This document shows, piece by piece, positions 26,221 through 33,588 of a stretch of 64,000 nt of DNA (the stretch's first letter is position 1; each line of letters opens with the position of its first letter). Location of the stretch: NCBI RefSeq assembly GCF_017916295.1, contig NZ_JAFMSS010000004.1, forward strand, positions 124,001 through 188,000, in the 5' to 3' direction. The notes under the pieces were generated by a model that was not told the origin of the DNA, did not search any database, and saw only the letters and a list, made by a program, of their open reading frames with translations. Position numbers and translations under genes: made by a program. Source of the stretch: Rubellimicrobium arenae. GTDB taxonomy: Bacteria; Pseudomonadota; Alphaproteobacteria; Rhodobacterales; Rhodobacteraceae.

Positions 26221-29200
26221 TTGGCTGACGGCATCGAAACTCCGATCGAAAACACCAACGAGTCGACTCAGGCCGATTCCGGGGCCTCGACCACCCAGCC
26301 GGGTGGGGAGACGGCGGGCAACGACGGCGGCGCGGGCGAGGGGGCACCCTCCAGCGACGGTGCCACCGGGGGCGAGACGCCGTCCAGCGACGGTGCCACC
26401 GGGGGCGAGACGCCGTCCAACCAGGTCGATTCCGGTAACGAACCCTCCTCCAGCGAAGGCGGCGCGGGCAGCGAGACCCCGTCCAACGAAGGCGGCGAGA
26501 CCCCCTCCAGCGAAGGTGGCGCGGGCAGCGAGTCCTCCAGCAACGACACCGGCACAGGCGGCGAGACGCCCAGCAGCGAAGGCGGCGAGACCCTGCCCGA
26601 TCAGGACGGCGGCAGCGAGGCGCCCGCGAGCGACACCACCGGCGAGACCCCGTCGAACGACACCACCACCGGCGAGGCGCCCACGAACGACACCACCACC
26701 GGCGAGACCCCGTCGAACGACGGCGGCTCCGGCGGCGAAGCGCCCGCGGGCGAGAACAACTCCGGAGGTGAGGCGCCATCTGGCGAAATCGATGCGGGTG
26801 ACGTGACGCAGTCCAACGAGACCCCCTCCAGCGAAGGTGGCGCGGGCAGCGAGTCCTCCAGCAACGACACCGGCGCGGACAGCGAGACGCCCAGCAGCGA
26901 AGGCGGCGAGACCCTGCCCGATCAGGACGGCGGCAGCGAGGCGCCCGCGAGCGACACCACCGGCGAGGCACCCACGAACGACACCACCACCGGCGAGACC
27001 CCGTCGAACGACGCCGGCTCCGGCGGCGAAGCGCCTGCGGGCGAGAACAACTCCGGGGGTGAGGCGCCCACGAACGAAGGTGGCGAGACTCCGTCCGACG
27101 AAGGTGGAGCGGACACCGATCAGACGACCGAAACCGGAAGCTCGGACGACGCTCCAGCCGGCAGCGACGAAGGCAGTGACGGCGGCTCCGACGACGTTTC
27201 CGGCCAGGATGACAGCGCGACGGGCGACGACTCCTCCGGCGATAACGGCGCGACGGCCGACGATGACACCGGCTTGGACGACAGTGCCATCCAGGACGAC
27301 GACTCGGCTCAGGATGACGGCTCCGCTCAGGATGGCGGTGCGCCCGCCGATGATGGTGAGGGCAATGCGCCCAGCGACGACAATGCTGGCTCGGACGACG
27401 CTGCCGGCCATGCGGACGACGGCGGCGATGCCGGCAGCAACGACTCGAGCAACGACGGCTCCGTTCAGGACGGCGGCGTGATCGACACGGGGGGCACCGA
27501 AGGCGAGGGCTCCGGGTCCAATGAAGAAGCTTCGGACCCCGGCGCGACCGACGGCGATCAGGGCGAGGGCGGCGCCTCGGGCAGCGACGACGCGGGCAGC
27601 GGCGACTCCGCTCAGGACGATGCGACCAACGGCGACAGCAGTGGCGGCGACGGCGCGACCACGGACGACGACGTGGATGCCGACGACGGTGCCACCACGG
27701 ATGATGACGTGGATGCTGGCGACGGTGCGATCGGTGACGATGGCGCCGACGGGGACAGCCACGATGGCGACACGACGACGGATGGCGGCTCTGACGACGA
27801 TGCCACGACGGACAGTGGCGACGGATCGGACGACTCCGGCCAGAACGACGTGACCGAGGACGACAACTCCAGTTCGGACGATGCGACGGGTGACGGCGAG
27901 GCTGGCGGCGACGCCGGGCCGGGCGACGACTCCGACCAGGATGGCGCTGTCGACGGCGATGACGCCTCATCCGGCGATGACGCCGGCTCCGACGCCCCTG
28001 CGACGGACGACGGCGACGCCGGTCAGGACGACGACGCAACCGACGAGGACAACTCCGGATCCGACCAGGGCTCCGGCTCGAACGACGATCAGGCCGGGGA
28101 TGACGGCACGGTTGGCGGCGGCGACCCCATCGACGGCAATGATCCTACCGATGGCGACGATTCCATGGGTGGCGAAGATCCCGTCGATGGCGACGACCCC
28201 GCCGATGGCGAGAACTCGGGCCAGGATGGGGATGGCGTCGAGGATGGCAACTCGGACGGCAACTCTGGCCCGGACGACGGATCGACCGATGAAGCTCCAG
28301 GTCAGGACGACAGCTCCGGTGGCGATGATGCTACCGACGGCGGCGATGGCACGGACGACTCTTCAGGTGGGAACTCCGGCGCGGATGATGGGGCCAGCGA
28401 CGGGAACGACTCCGGTCAGGATGGCAACGGCATCGGCGGCGAAGACTCGGGCGAAGGAACGACCGAGGAGGGGGGTTCGGGTCAGGACGATGGGGCGACC
28501 GGCGGTTCCGAAAACGACGGTTCTGGCACCGACGATGGCTCGGATGATGCCGATCAGGGCGGTGGCTCCGATGGGGATGACGCGACCGGCGGGGACGACT
28601 CCACCGATGAGGGTGGTTCGGACGAGGGCGGCAACCCCGACGAGCCTCCACACGCTGTCACGCTGAACGGCACCTCCGGCAACGATAGCCTGGTCGGGGG
28701 GATTCTTGCAGACCAGCTGTTCGGTGGGGCCGGGAACGACCATCTCTTCGGAGATGCCGGCGACGACGTTCTGAAAGGCGGCGCAGGGGACGATGATCTG
28801 TCCGGCGGCGCTGGTGCGGACCAGCTCCAAGGCAACGATGGGCACGACAGCCTCTTCGGCGATGCCGGAGCCGACCTCCTTCGGGGAGGCCAGGGACGCG
28901 ATCTACTCGACGGCGGAACCGGCGACGACAGCCTCTTCGGCGAGGATGGGAACGACATCCTGAATGGCGGCGATGGAGAGGACGCCCTCTCCGGCGGTGC
29001 CGGGGCCGACAAGCTTCAGGGTGGCCAGGGCGGCGACGTGCTCGATGGGGGGGCAGGGCGCGACCAGCTCTTCGGTGAGGACGGGAACGACGTGCTGAAG
29101 GGCGGTGCTGGCGACGACGATCTGTCCGGCGGCATCGGCGCCGACACTCTGCAGGGCGGCCAAGGGCACGACGAACTGGATGGTGGTGCCGGGAACGACC

Positions 29201-29871
29201 AGCTGTTCGGCGATGAAGGCAACGACATACTGAGCGGGGGCGACGGAGCGGATCGACTCTTCGGCGGTGATGGGGCCGACACCCTGTCCGGGGATGACGG
29301 AGCCGATGACCTGTCAGGCGGCAAAGGCGCTGACCTGATCCATGGTGGCCAGCAGGGCGATGTCCTGGACGGCGGGGCCGGCAAGGATCACCTCTTCGGT
29401 GACGAAGGCAACGACGTCCTGAAGGGCGGCGACGGGAACGACGAACTGTCTGGCGGGACCGGGTCCGATTCGCTCCGCGGTGGGGAGAGGAACGACCTCC
29501 TCAAAGGCGGCGCAGGTGCGGATGATCTTTACGGCGGTCGTGGAAAGGACGTACTGATCGGCGGCGAAGGAGCGGACCATTTCATCTTCGCCAGCCCGGC
29601 CGAGATCGGTCGTGGGGCAAACCATGACGTGATCCAGGACTTCGACCGTGGTGTGGACAGGATCGACCTTTCCGATATCGATGCCAACCTCGGCAGGGGC
29701 GGCGATCAGGACTTCCACTTCATCGGATCGGTCGGGTTCTCCAAGGTTGCGGGCGAACTCAGGTTCGACCACGGGACCCTGTCGGGCGACGTGAATGGAG
29801 ATGGGAAGGCGGACTTCGCTCTGGAGTTGCAGCATATCGACACCATGGCGAAGTCTGATTTGCTGCTCTGA
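26221..29871 (+). CDS. Large acidic low-complexity RTX protein, probably type I-secreted
   Basis: 1216 residues. Start is TTG at 26221: an in-frame TGA lies two codons upstream and no ATG follows nearby; AAGG 11 bases upstream is only a weak ribosome site. Residues 1-300 are Gly/Glu/Ser/Thr/Pro-rich (GGETPSSEGG-type units); 300-810 are Asp/Gly/Ser-rich with many DD pairs, highly acidic and surely disordered. From about residue 814 to 1118 come roughly thirty GGxGxDxLx nonapeptide RTX repeats that fold on calcium. The C-terminal 100 residues (ADHFIFASPAEIG, DVIQDFDRGVDRIDLSDIDA, final DLLL) resemble the serralysin/M10 C-terminal domain and type I secretion signal. There is no catalytic domain. 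Secretion genes are not in the window. Likely an extracellular matrix or surface calcium-binding protein. Confidence 0.85.
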   Translation: MADGIETPIENTNESTQADSGASTTQPGGETAGNDGGAGEGAPSSDGATGGETPSSDGATGGETPSNQVDSGNEPSSSEGGAGSETPSNEGGETPSSEGGAGSESSSNDTGTGGETPSSEGGETLPDQDGGSEAPASDTTGETPSNDTTTGEAPTNDTTTGETPSNDGGSGGEAPAGENNSGGEAPSGEIDAGDVTQSNETPSSEGGAGSESSSNDTGADSETPSSEGGETLPDQDGGSEAPASDTTGEAPTNDTTTGETPSNDAGSGGEAPAGENNSGGEAPTNEGGETPSDEGGADTDQTTETGSSDDAPAGSDEGSDGGSDDVSGQDDSATGDDSSGDNGATADDDTGLDDSAIQDDDSAQDDGSAQDGGAPADDGEGNAPSDDNAGSDDAAGHADDGGDAGSNDSSNDGSVQDGGVIDTGGTEGEGSGSNEEASDPGATDGDQGEGGASGSDDAGSGDSAQDDATNGDSSGGDGATTDDDVDADDGATTDDDVDAGDGAIGDDGADGDSHDGDTTTDGGSDDDATTDSGDGSDDSGQNDVTEDDNSSSDDATGDGEAGGDAGPGDDSDQDGAVDGDDASSGDDAGSDAPATDDGDAGQDDDATDEDNSGSDQGSGSNDDQAGDDGTVGGGDPIDGNDPTDGDDSMGGEDPVDGDDPADGENSGQDGDGVEDGNSDGNSGPDDGSTDEAPGQDDSSGGDDATDGGDGTDDSSGGNSGADDGASDGNDSGQDGNGIGGEDSGEGTTEEGGSGQDDGATGGSENDGSGTDDGSDDADQGGGSDGDDATGGDDSTDEGGSDEGGNPDEPPHAVTLNGTSGNDSLVGGILADQLFGGAGNDHLFGDAGDDVLKGGAGDDDLSGGAGADQLQGNDGHDSLFGDAGADLLRGGQGRDLLDGGTGDDSLFGEDGNDILNGGDGEDALSGGAGADKLQGGQGGDVLDGGAGRDQLFGEDGNDVLKGGAGDDDLSGGIGADTLQGGQGHDELDGGAGNDQLFGDEGNDILSGGDGADRLFGGDGADTLSGDDGADDLSGGKGADLIHGGQQGDVLDGGAGKDHLFGDEGNDVLKGGDGNDELSGGTGSDSLRGGERNDLLKGGAGADDLYGGRGKDVLIGGEGADHFIFASPAEIGRGANHDVIQDFDRGVDRIDLSDIDANLGRGGDQDFHFIGSVGFSKVAGELRFDHGTLSGDVNGDGKADFALELQHIDTMAKSDLLL
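26350..26415 (+). repeat. Exact 33-bp tandem duplication in the RTX gene
   Basis: Two identical adjacent 33-base units (26350-26382 and 26383-26415), each coding SSDGATGGETP. A third unit starts (TCC) but diverges. Identical codons indicate recent slippage or unequal crossing-over. Confidence 0.9.
26500..26967 (+). repeat. Dispersed 147-bp duplication (26500-26646 and 26821-26967)
   Basis: Two direct copies 321 bases apart, in frame, differing at only about four bases in a cluster (codes TGTGG versus TGADS). Flanking blocks coding TTTGETPSND and GEAPAGENNSGGEAP are also repeated (near 26690-26780 and 26985-27066). This shows segmental duplication within the disordered part of the RTX protein. 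Confidence 0.88.
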
Positions 29872-29888
29872 GACCCAACTCGGACGGT

Positions 29889-29917
29889 CAGGCCCGGCGG
29901 TTCTTCCGTCGGGCCTG
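29889..29917 (+). terminator. Hairpin terminator after the large RTX gene
   Basis: A 12-bp stem, CAGGCCCGGCGG (29889-29900) with CCGTCGGGCCTG (29906-29917), one G-T wobble, loop TTCTT, starting 17 bases after the stop codon. Confidence 0.65.
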
Positions 29918-30716
29918 GCACCTTGAGGCCAGGCGTCCGGGCTTGCGAGCCGCATGCCCAGCGACCGGTTCTAGCGCCTCGTCAGTCCGACCCTCCCGGT
30001 GGCCAGGCCGGGCGAGTTGAGGTCGAGGAAGGTGCGGCCGTGGTGTGGTTCAGCCAAGTGTGATCAGGCCCGGGCGACCTGCGGCCCATGTTAGGACAGT
30101 TGGGTCGATGCGCTGGGACCATCACTAAAGACGACGGATGTCGGGTCGGTCTACGGTCCGGAGTTCAGTCGCAGTGCCTTGATGCACGAGAAGGGCATCC
30201 GGTGAAGGCATGAAAGCCGGCTTGATCACCAGTGGTCCTGGCGTCCTGAGCCAGCCTCGGTCCACGCAAGGCGACCAAGCTAGCAGCGCAAGGGACAACC
30301 GACGGAGGTCCGCCGCAAGAGCCACCAGAGTCGAACTTCGCTGCCATTTCGGAGCCTCGCCGGGGTTGGCAGCTCCGGTGAAGCGATCCCAAGTCGTCCA
30401 CGCATGTGCTCGGTGGGAGGACGGTCCCCGATCAGGACCTTGTGGGGTCGCGGTCCAATCTGGTGGAGAACCTGCGCCCCGTGCAACAGGCGCGTGACCG
30501 GGCGAACCTTGGCGCCAAGAGGACGATGGCTCCGGCGGGCGGAGCCTGCGACTCCGATTCGAATTGCCCTTTGGGTTCATGGACGACATGGCCCGGAGGA
30601 CAGCGTTAGTTCCGAGCAGTCCGGCCAGAAGCGGGAGGTCCGGCCATCGTCGCGCCGGGCCGCCGTGGCGCAAGGATCGGCCGGCTCGCGGCTGGCCGAT
30701 CCCGGGTCGCGGTCGA
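29918..30716. other. About 800 bases with no convincing gene
   Basis: Open frames here lack ribosome sites, recognisable domains and the strong third-position GC bias of the neighbouring genes, and the DNA looks less GC-biased overall. A short peptide similar to a transposase core (YGPEF..SAL, about 30152-30183) ends in a stop. The stretch could be a decayed gene or element; nothing firm can be assigned. Confidence 0.45.
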
Positions 30717-31022
30717 TCAGGTTGGGCCGCGGCCCAGATCACCGGTCGGGGCGTTTCCCGTCGAGCCGCCGCCTGTTCCAAGGCTGCCCACCGTCGCCCC
30801 CGGCCCACCCCCGGGGACGATGCCGCCGGGTTGCAGTCCTGATGCAAGACCCCCGCCCCCCGGGGCGATGGAGGTCTCTGCAGATCCCGAGGACCCCGTG
30901 TGCTGGCCGACGTCCTCGGACGCCTGCCTCCAGTGTTCGTCGTGGCGTCCGTCCGGCCGCCCTTCGCGCTCCCATATGGCGTGGGCCCGTTCGCGGATCC
31001 GCCGTTCGAGATCGTCGTCCAT
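30717..31022 (-). CDS. DUF2934 domain protein
   Basis: 101 residues from ATG at 31022 on the minus strand, preceded by an excellent ribosome site (AAAGGAGGGGAATC). Residues 1-35 (DLERRIRERAHAIWEREGRP then DEHWRQA) are the DUF2934 signature, a short helical domain of unknown function common in alphaproteobacteria. The rest is a Gly/Ser/Thr/Pro-rich disordered tail. Easily missed because much longer shadow frames cover it. Divergent from the second RTX gene. Confidence 0.85.
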   Translation of the reverse strand: MDDDLERRIRERAHAIWEREGRPDGRHDEHWRQASEDVGQHTGSSGSAETSIAPGGGGLASGLQPGGIVPGGGPGATVGSLGTGGGSTGNAPTGDLGRGPT

Positions 31023-31346
31023 GATTCCCCTCCTTTGACCCGGACGAAACCTGTCCGGTTGCTGCGGAACACCCTTGGGGGGCACTTGTTCCGGATGGGC
31101 GCAGCACCGGACTTCGGTCACCCGACGGCCCGCAGGACGCGGCGGGAGCCGGCTGGTCCGGCCCCGCGATCGCGATGGATTCGCGTCGGGGTCGTACAAT
31201 GGTCGGCCCCGGGCCGCAGTTTGGCCGCGGTTGTCCGCATGATGCCGCCGGAGCCCACCTTGGGGACGAGCGCGCCTCGCCCCTCGGCGGGTCTCCCCCC
31301 AAGCGGCACGGCGGGCGCAGAGCGCCCAGGACGTAATCGAGGTATC
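31023..31346. other. 324-base divergent region between DUF2934 gene and second RTX gene
   Basis: Contains the ribosome sites of both genes and presumably both promoters. No clear promoter hexamers, repeats or small genes were found in it. Confidence 0.4.
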
Positions 31347-33404
31347 ATGGCTTCCATCCAGGGAACTCCCGGCAACGACACCCTTCTTCGGATGGGCGGT
31401 CAGAACACCTTCTTCGGGGACGCTGGAAACGACCTCATGTACCAGGTCGCCGGCTCGGCCGAGTTTCACGGCGGCGCCGGAGACGACATCTATCACGCGG
31501 TCAACGGCACGGATCCGTCGCAATACGGCTGGTTTTTCAGCAGCCCCGGCGACGATACCGCGTATGGGGGAACCGGCGATGACGTGTTCACCTACGATGA
31601 CACCCTGGGCGCCGACCGGGAGGTGTTCTTCGGAGGCAGCGGCACGGACCGGCTCGAGGTGAGCGTGGCCAACCTGTCGGGGATCCAGATCGACGCGCGG
31701 CCCGACAAGGAAGGGTTCGGGTCGAGCAGCTTCGGGCTGTGGTTCAAAAGCGTCGAGGTGTTCCTCATCCGTGGCACGGCGGGCCAGGATGTCATTTACA
31801 CGCTGGACGGGGACGACCTGCTTGAGCTCGACCAAGGGGCAGGGTTGGGCGCCACGGACGGGGATGTCGTGGACGCGGGCGGCGGGCGGGACCTGATCCG
31901 GCTGGGGGCCGGGCCGGACACCGCCTATGGCGGCGCCGGGGACGACACGATCCACGGCAACGCGGGGGCGGATCTCCTGTACGGGGACGATCCCGCAGGG
32001 GGCCTCGGCGGGTCCGACATCCTGTATGGCGGCGCGGACGAGGATGCGCTTTACGGGGGCGATGGCGCCGACTTCCTGTATGGGGGCGATGGCGCGGACT
32101 CCCTGTACGGCGGCGAGGGGGCGGATGTCCTTGGGGGAGCGCTGCAAGGTGCGGCGATGCCCCGCGTGGCGGGCGATCTTCTCGACGGCGGCGCGGGCGA
32201 CGACGTCTATTTCGTCGAGAACCCGGATGACGTCGTGGTCGAGCGTCCCGGTGGCGGTGCGGACGAGGTTCGGGCCGCGGTGGACTTCACGCTCCCGGAG
32301 CATGTGGAACGTCTGGTGCTGGTCGGCGGCGGGCCGATGCTTCGGGGCGGCGTGGGCCTGCGGGGCACCGGCAATGCCGACGGCAATCTCATCCTGGGCG
32401 GTCTGGCGGGGGACACCCTGCTGGGGCTGGACGGGAACGACACCCTCGATGGGGGAGCAGGGGCCGACACCCTCGAGGGCGGAGCGGGCGACGACGTGCT
32501 GATCGTCGACAACCTGGGCGATGTCGTGGTCGAGGCCGCGGGCGGCGGCCTGGACCGGGTGGAGGCCTCCGTCGATGCCACGCTCGCCGCGGGGGTGGAG
32601 AACCTGACTCTCGTCGGCACGGCCGATCTGTCCGGAACGGGCAACCTGCTGGGCAACCGCCTGATCGGCAATGACGGGGACAACCGGCTGTTCGGGCAGA
32701 AGGGCAACGACCGGCTGCATGGCGGCGGAGGCGACGACTGGCTGGACGGCGGGGCCGGCAGCGATTTCCTCAGTGGCGGAGCCGGCGATGACGTCTACGT
32801 CCTGTCCTCTCCCGACGAGGTGGTCCGGGAGGAGCAGAACTCGGGCGAGGACGTGGTCCGCGCCGGTTTCAGCCTGACGCTGGCCCGGAACGTCGAAGGA
32901 CTGGTCCTGACCGGATCGGGGGCGGTGAACGGCACCGGGAACGAACTGGACAACCGGATCACGGGCACCAAGCGCGCCAACATCCTGTCGGGCGGTTCGG
33001 GCGAGGACGTGCTCGACGGGCGTGGCGGGCACGACACGCTCAGCGGCGGCGCAGGGGTGGACCACCTGACCGGCGGGGCCGGCAACGACTCCTTCGTCTT
33101 CGCCGCGCGATCGGAGTGCGGCGACCACCTGTCCGATTTCCACGCGCTGCCCGGAGATTACGACCGGATCGTCATCGACGCGGAGGGCTTTGGGGGCGGG
33201 CTTGCCGGAGGGATGCTGCGGGCGTCGGAGTTCCAGTGCCGGGCCGATAATCTGGCGCAGGACGCCGGCGACCGGTTCATCTTCCGCACGACGGACCGGA
33301 CGCTCTGGTTCGACGGCAACGGCAGCGCTCGGGGCGGCCTGACGCTGGTGGCGGACCTGCAGGACGGGGCCATGCTGACCCATGCAGACATCCTTCTGGT
33401 CTAG
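31347..33404 (+). CDS. RTX calcium-binding protein
   Basis: 685 residues from ATG at 31347 (GAGG just upstream). RTX nonapeptides begin at once (QGTPGNDTLL, GGAGDD) and recur in blocks near residues 190-275, 345-390, 440-480 and 545-585, separated by DDVVVE..GGGxDxVxAxVD..L..xVExLxLxG modules typical of haemolysin-type secreted proteins. The C-terminal 100 residues (DSFVFAARSECGDHLSDF, then LWFDGNGSARGG, final HADILLV) form the usual RTX C-terminal domain with a type I secretion signal. No enzymatic domain is evident. No signal peptide, consistent with type I secretion. It may act with the first RTX protein in a surface layer or matrix (inference). Confidence 0.85.
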   Translation: MASIQGTPGNDTLLRMGGQNTFFGDAGNDLMYQVAGSAEFHGGAGDDIYHAVNGTDPSQYGWFFSSPGDDTAYGGTGDDVFTYDDTLGADREVFFGGSGTDRLEVSVANLSGIQIDARPDKEGFGSSSFGLWFKSVEVFLIRGTAGQDVIYTLDGDDLLELDQGAGLGATDGDVVDAGGGRDLIRLGAGPDTAYGGAGDDTIHGNAGADLLYGDDPAGGLGGSDILYGGADEDALYGGDGADFLYGGDGADSLYGGEGADVLGGALQGAAMPRVAGDLLDGGAGDDVYFVENPDDVVVERPGGGADEVRAAVDFTLPEHVERLVLVGGGPMLRGGVGLRGTGNADGNLILGGLAGDTLLGLDGNDTLDGGAGADTLEGGAGDDVLIVDNLGDVVVEAAGGGLDRVEASVDATLAAGVENLTLVGTADLSGTGNLLGNRLIGNDGDNRLFGQKGNDRLHGGGGDDWLDGGAGSDFLSGGAGDDVYVLSSPDEVVREEQNSGEDVVRAGFSLTLARNVEGLVLTGSGAVNGTGNELDNRITGTKRANILSGGSGEDVLDGRGGHDTLSGGAGVDHLTGGAGNDSFVFAARSECGDHLSDFHALPGDYDRIVIDAEGFGGGLAGGMLRASEFQCRADNLAQDAGDRFIFRTTDRTLWFDGNGSARGGLTLVADLQDGAMLTHADILLV

Positions 33405-33495
33405 GCCATCCGCCGGATCGGCTGCCCCCGGTCCGGACCGCCTGGGCCGGCAAAGTTGGTGAACAGGTAGTACATCTTAAGTTGCGCATTTATTG

Positions 33496-33518
33496 CAGGG
33501 GCCGCGTTAAGGCCCCTG
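33496..33518. terminator. Hairpin between RTX and beta-helix genes
   Basis: Perfect 8-bp stem CAGGGGCC (33496-33503)/GGCCCCTG (33511-33518) with loop GCGTTAA, within a 184-base gap that also has an A/T-rich stretch (33455-33495). Terminator or leader structure. Confidence 0.5.
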
Positions 33519-33588
33519 AAATGGCCTGACCCCTCCGATGGGCTCGCCCGGGCATCCGGGCCTGTCTGCAAGGCATGGGGGGCCAAGC

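Noticed and set aside
26159..28039. Long minus-strand frames (626 and 532 codons) opposite the acidic RTX leader, with Val/Ala/Gly or Arg/His repeats
   Set aside because: They arise from the repetitive GC-rich codons of the RTX gene; no ribosome site, domain or stop-avoidance beyond what the repeats explain.
28660..29580. Regular repeat array that could be mistaken for a CRISPR or satellite
   Set aside because: The period is 27 bases and codes RTX nonapeptides with codon-level variation; it is a protein repeat.
30146..30205. Short transposase-like peptide (YGPEF..SAL..EKGIR)
   Set aside because: Under 20 residues before a stop, no further integrase motifs, no inverted repeats or target duplication; too weak to call an insertion-sequence remnant.
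30717..33383. 888-codon minus-strand frame covering the second RTX gene
   Set aside because: Mostly a shadow of the RTX gene; only its last 101 codons (from 31022) form a real DUF2934 gene.
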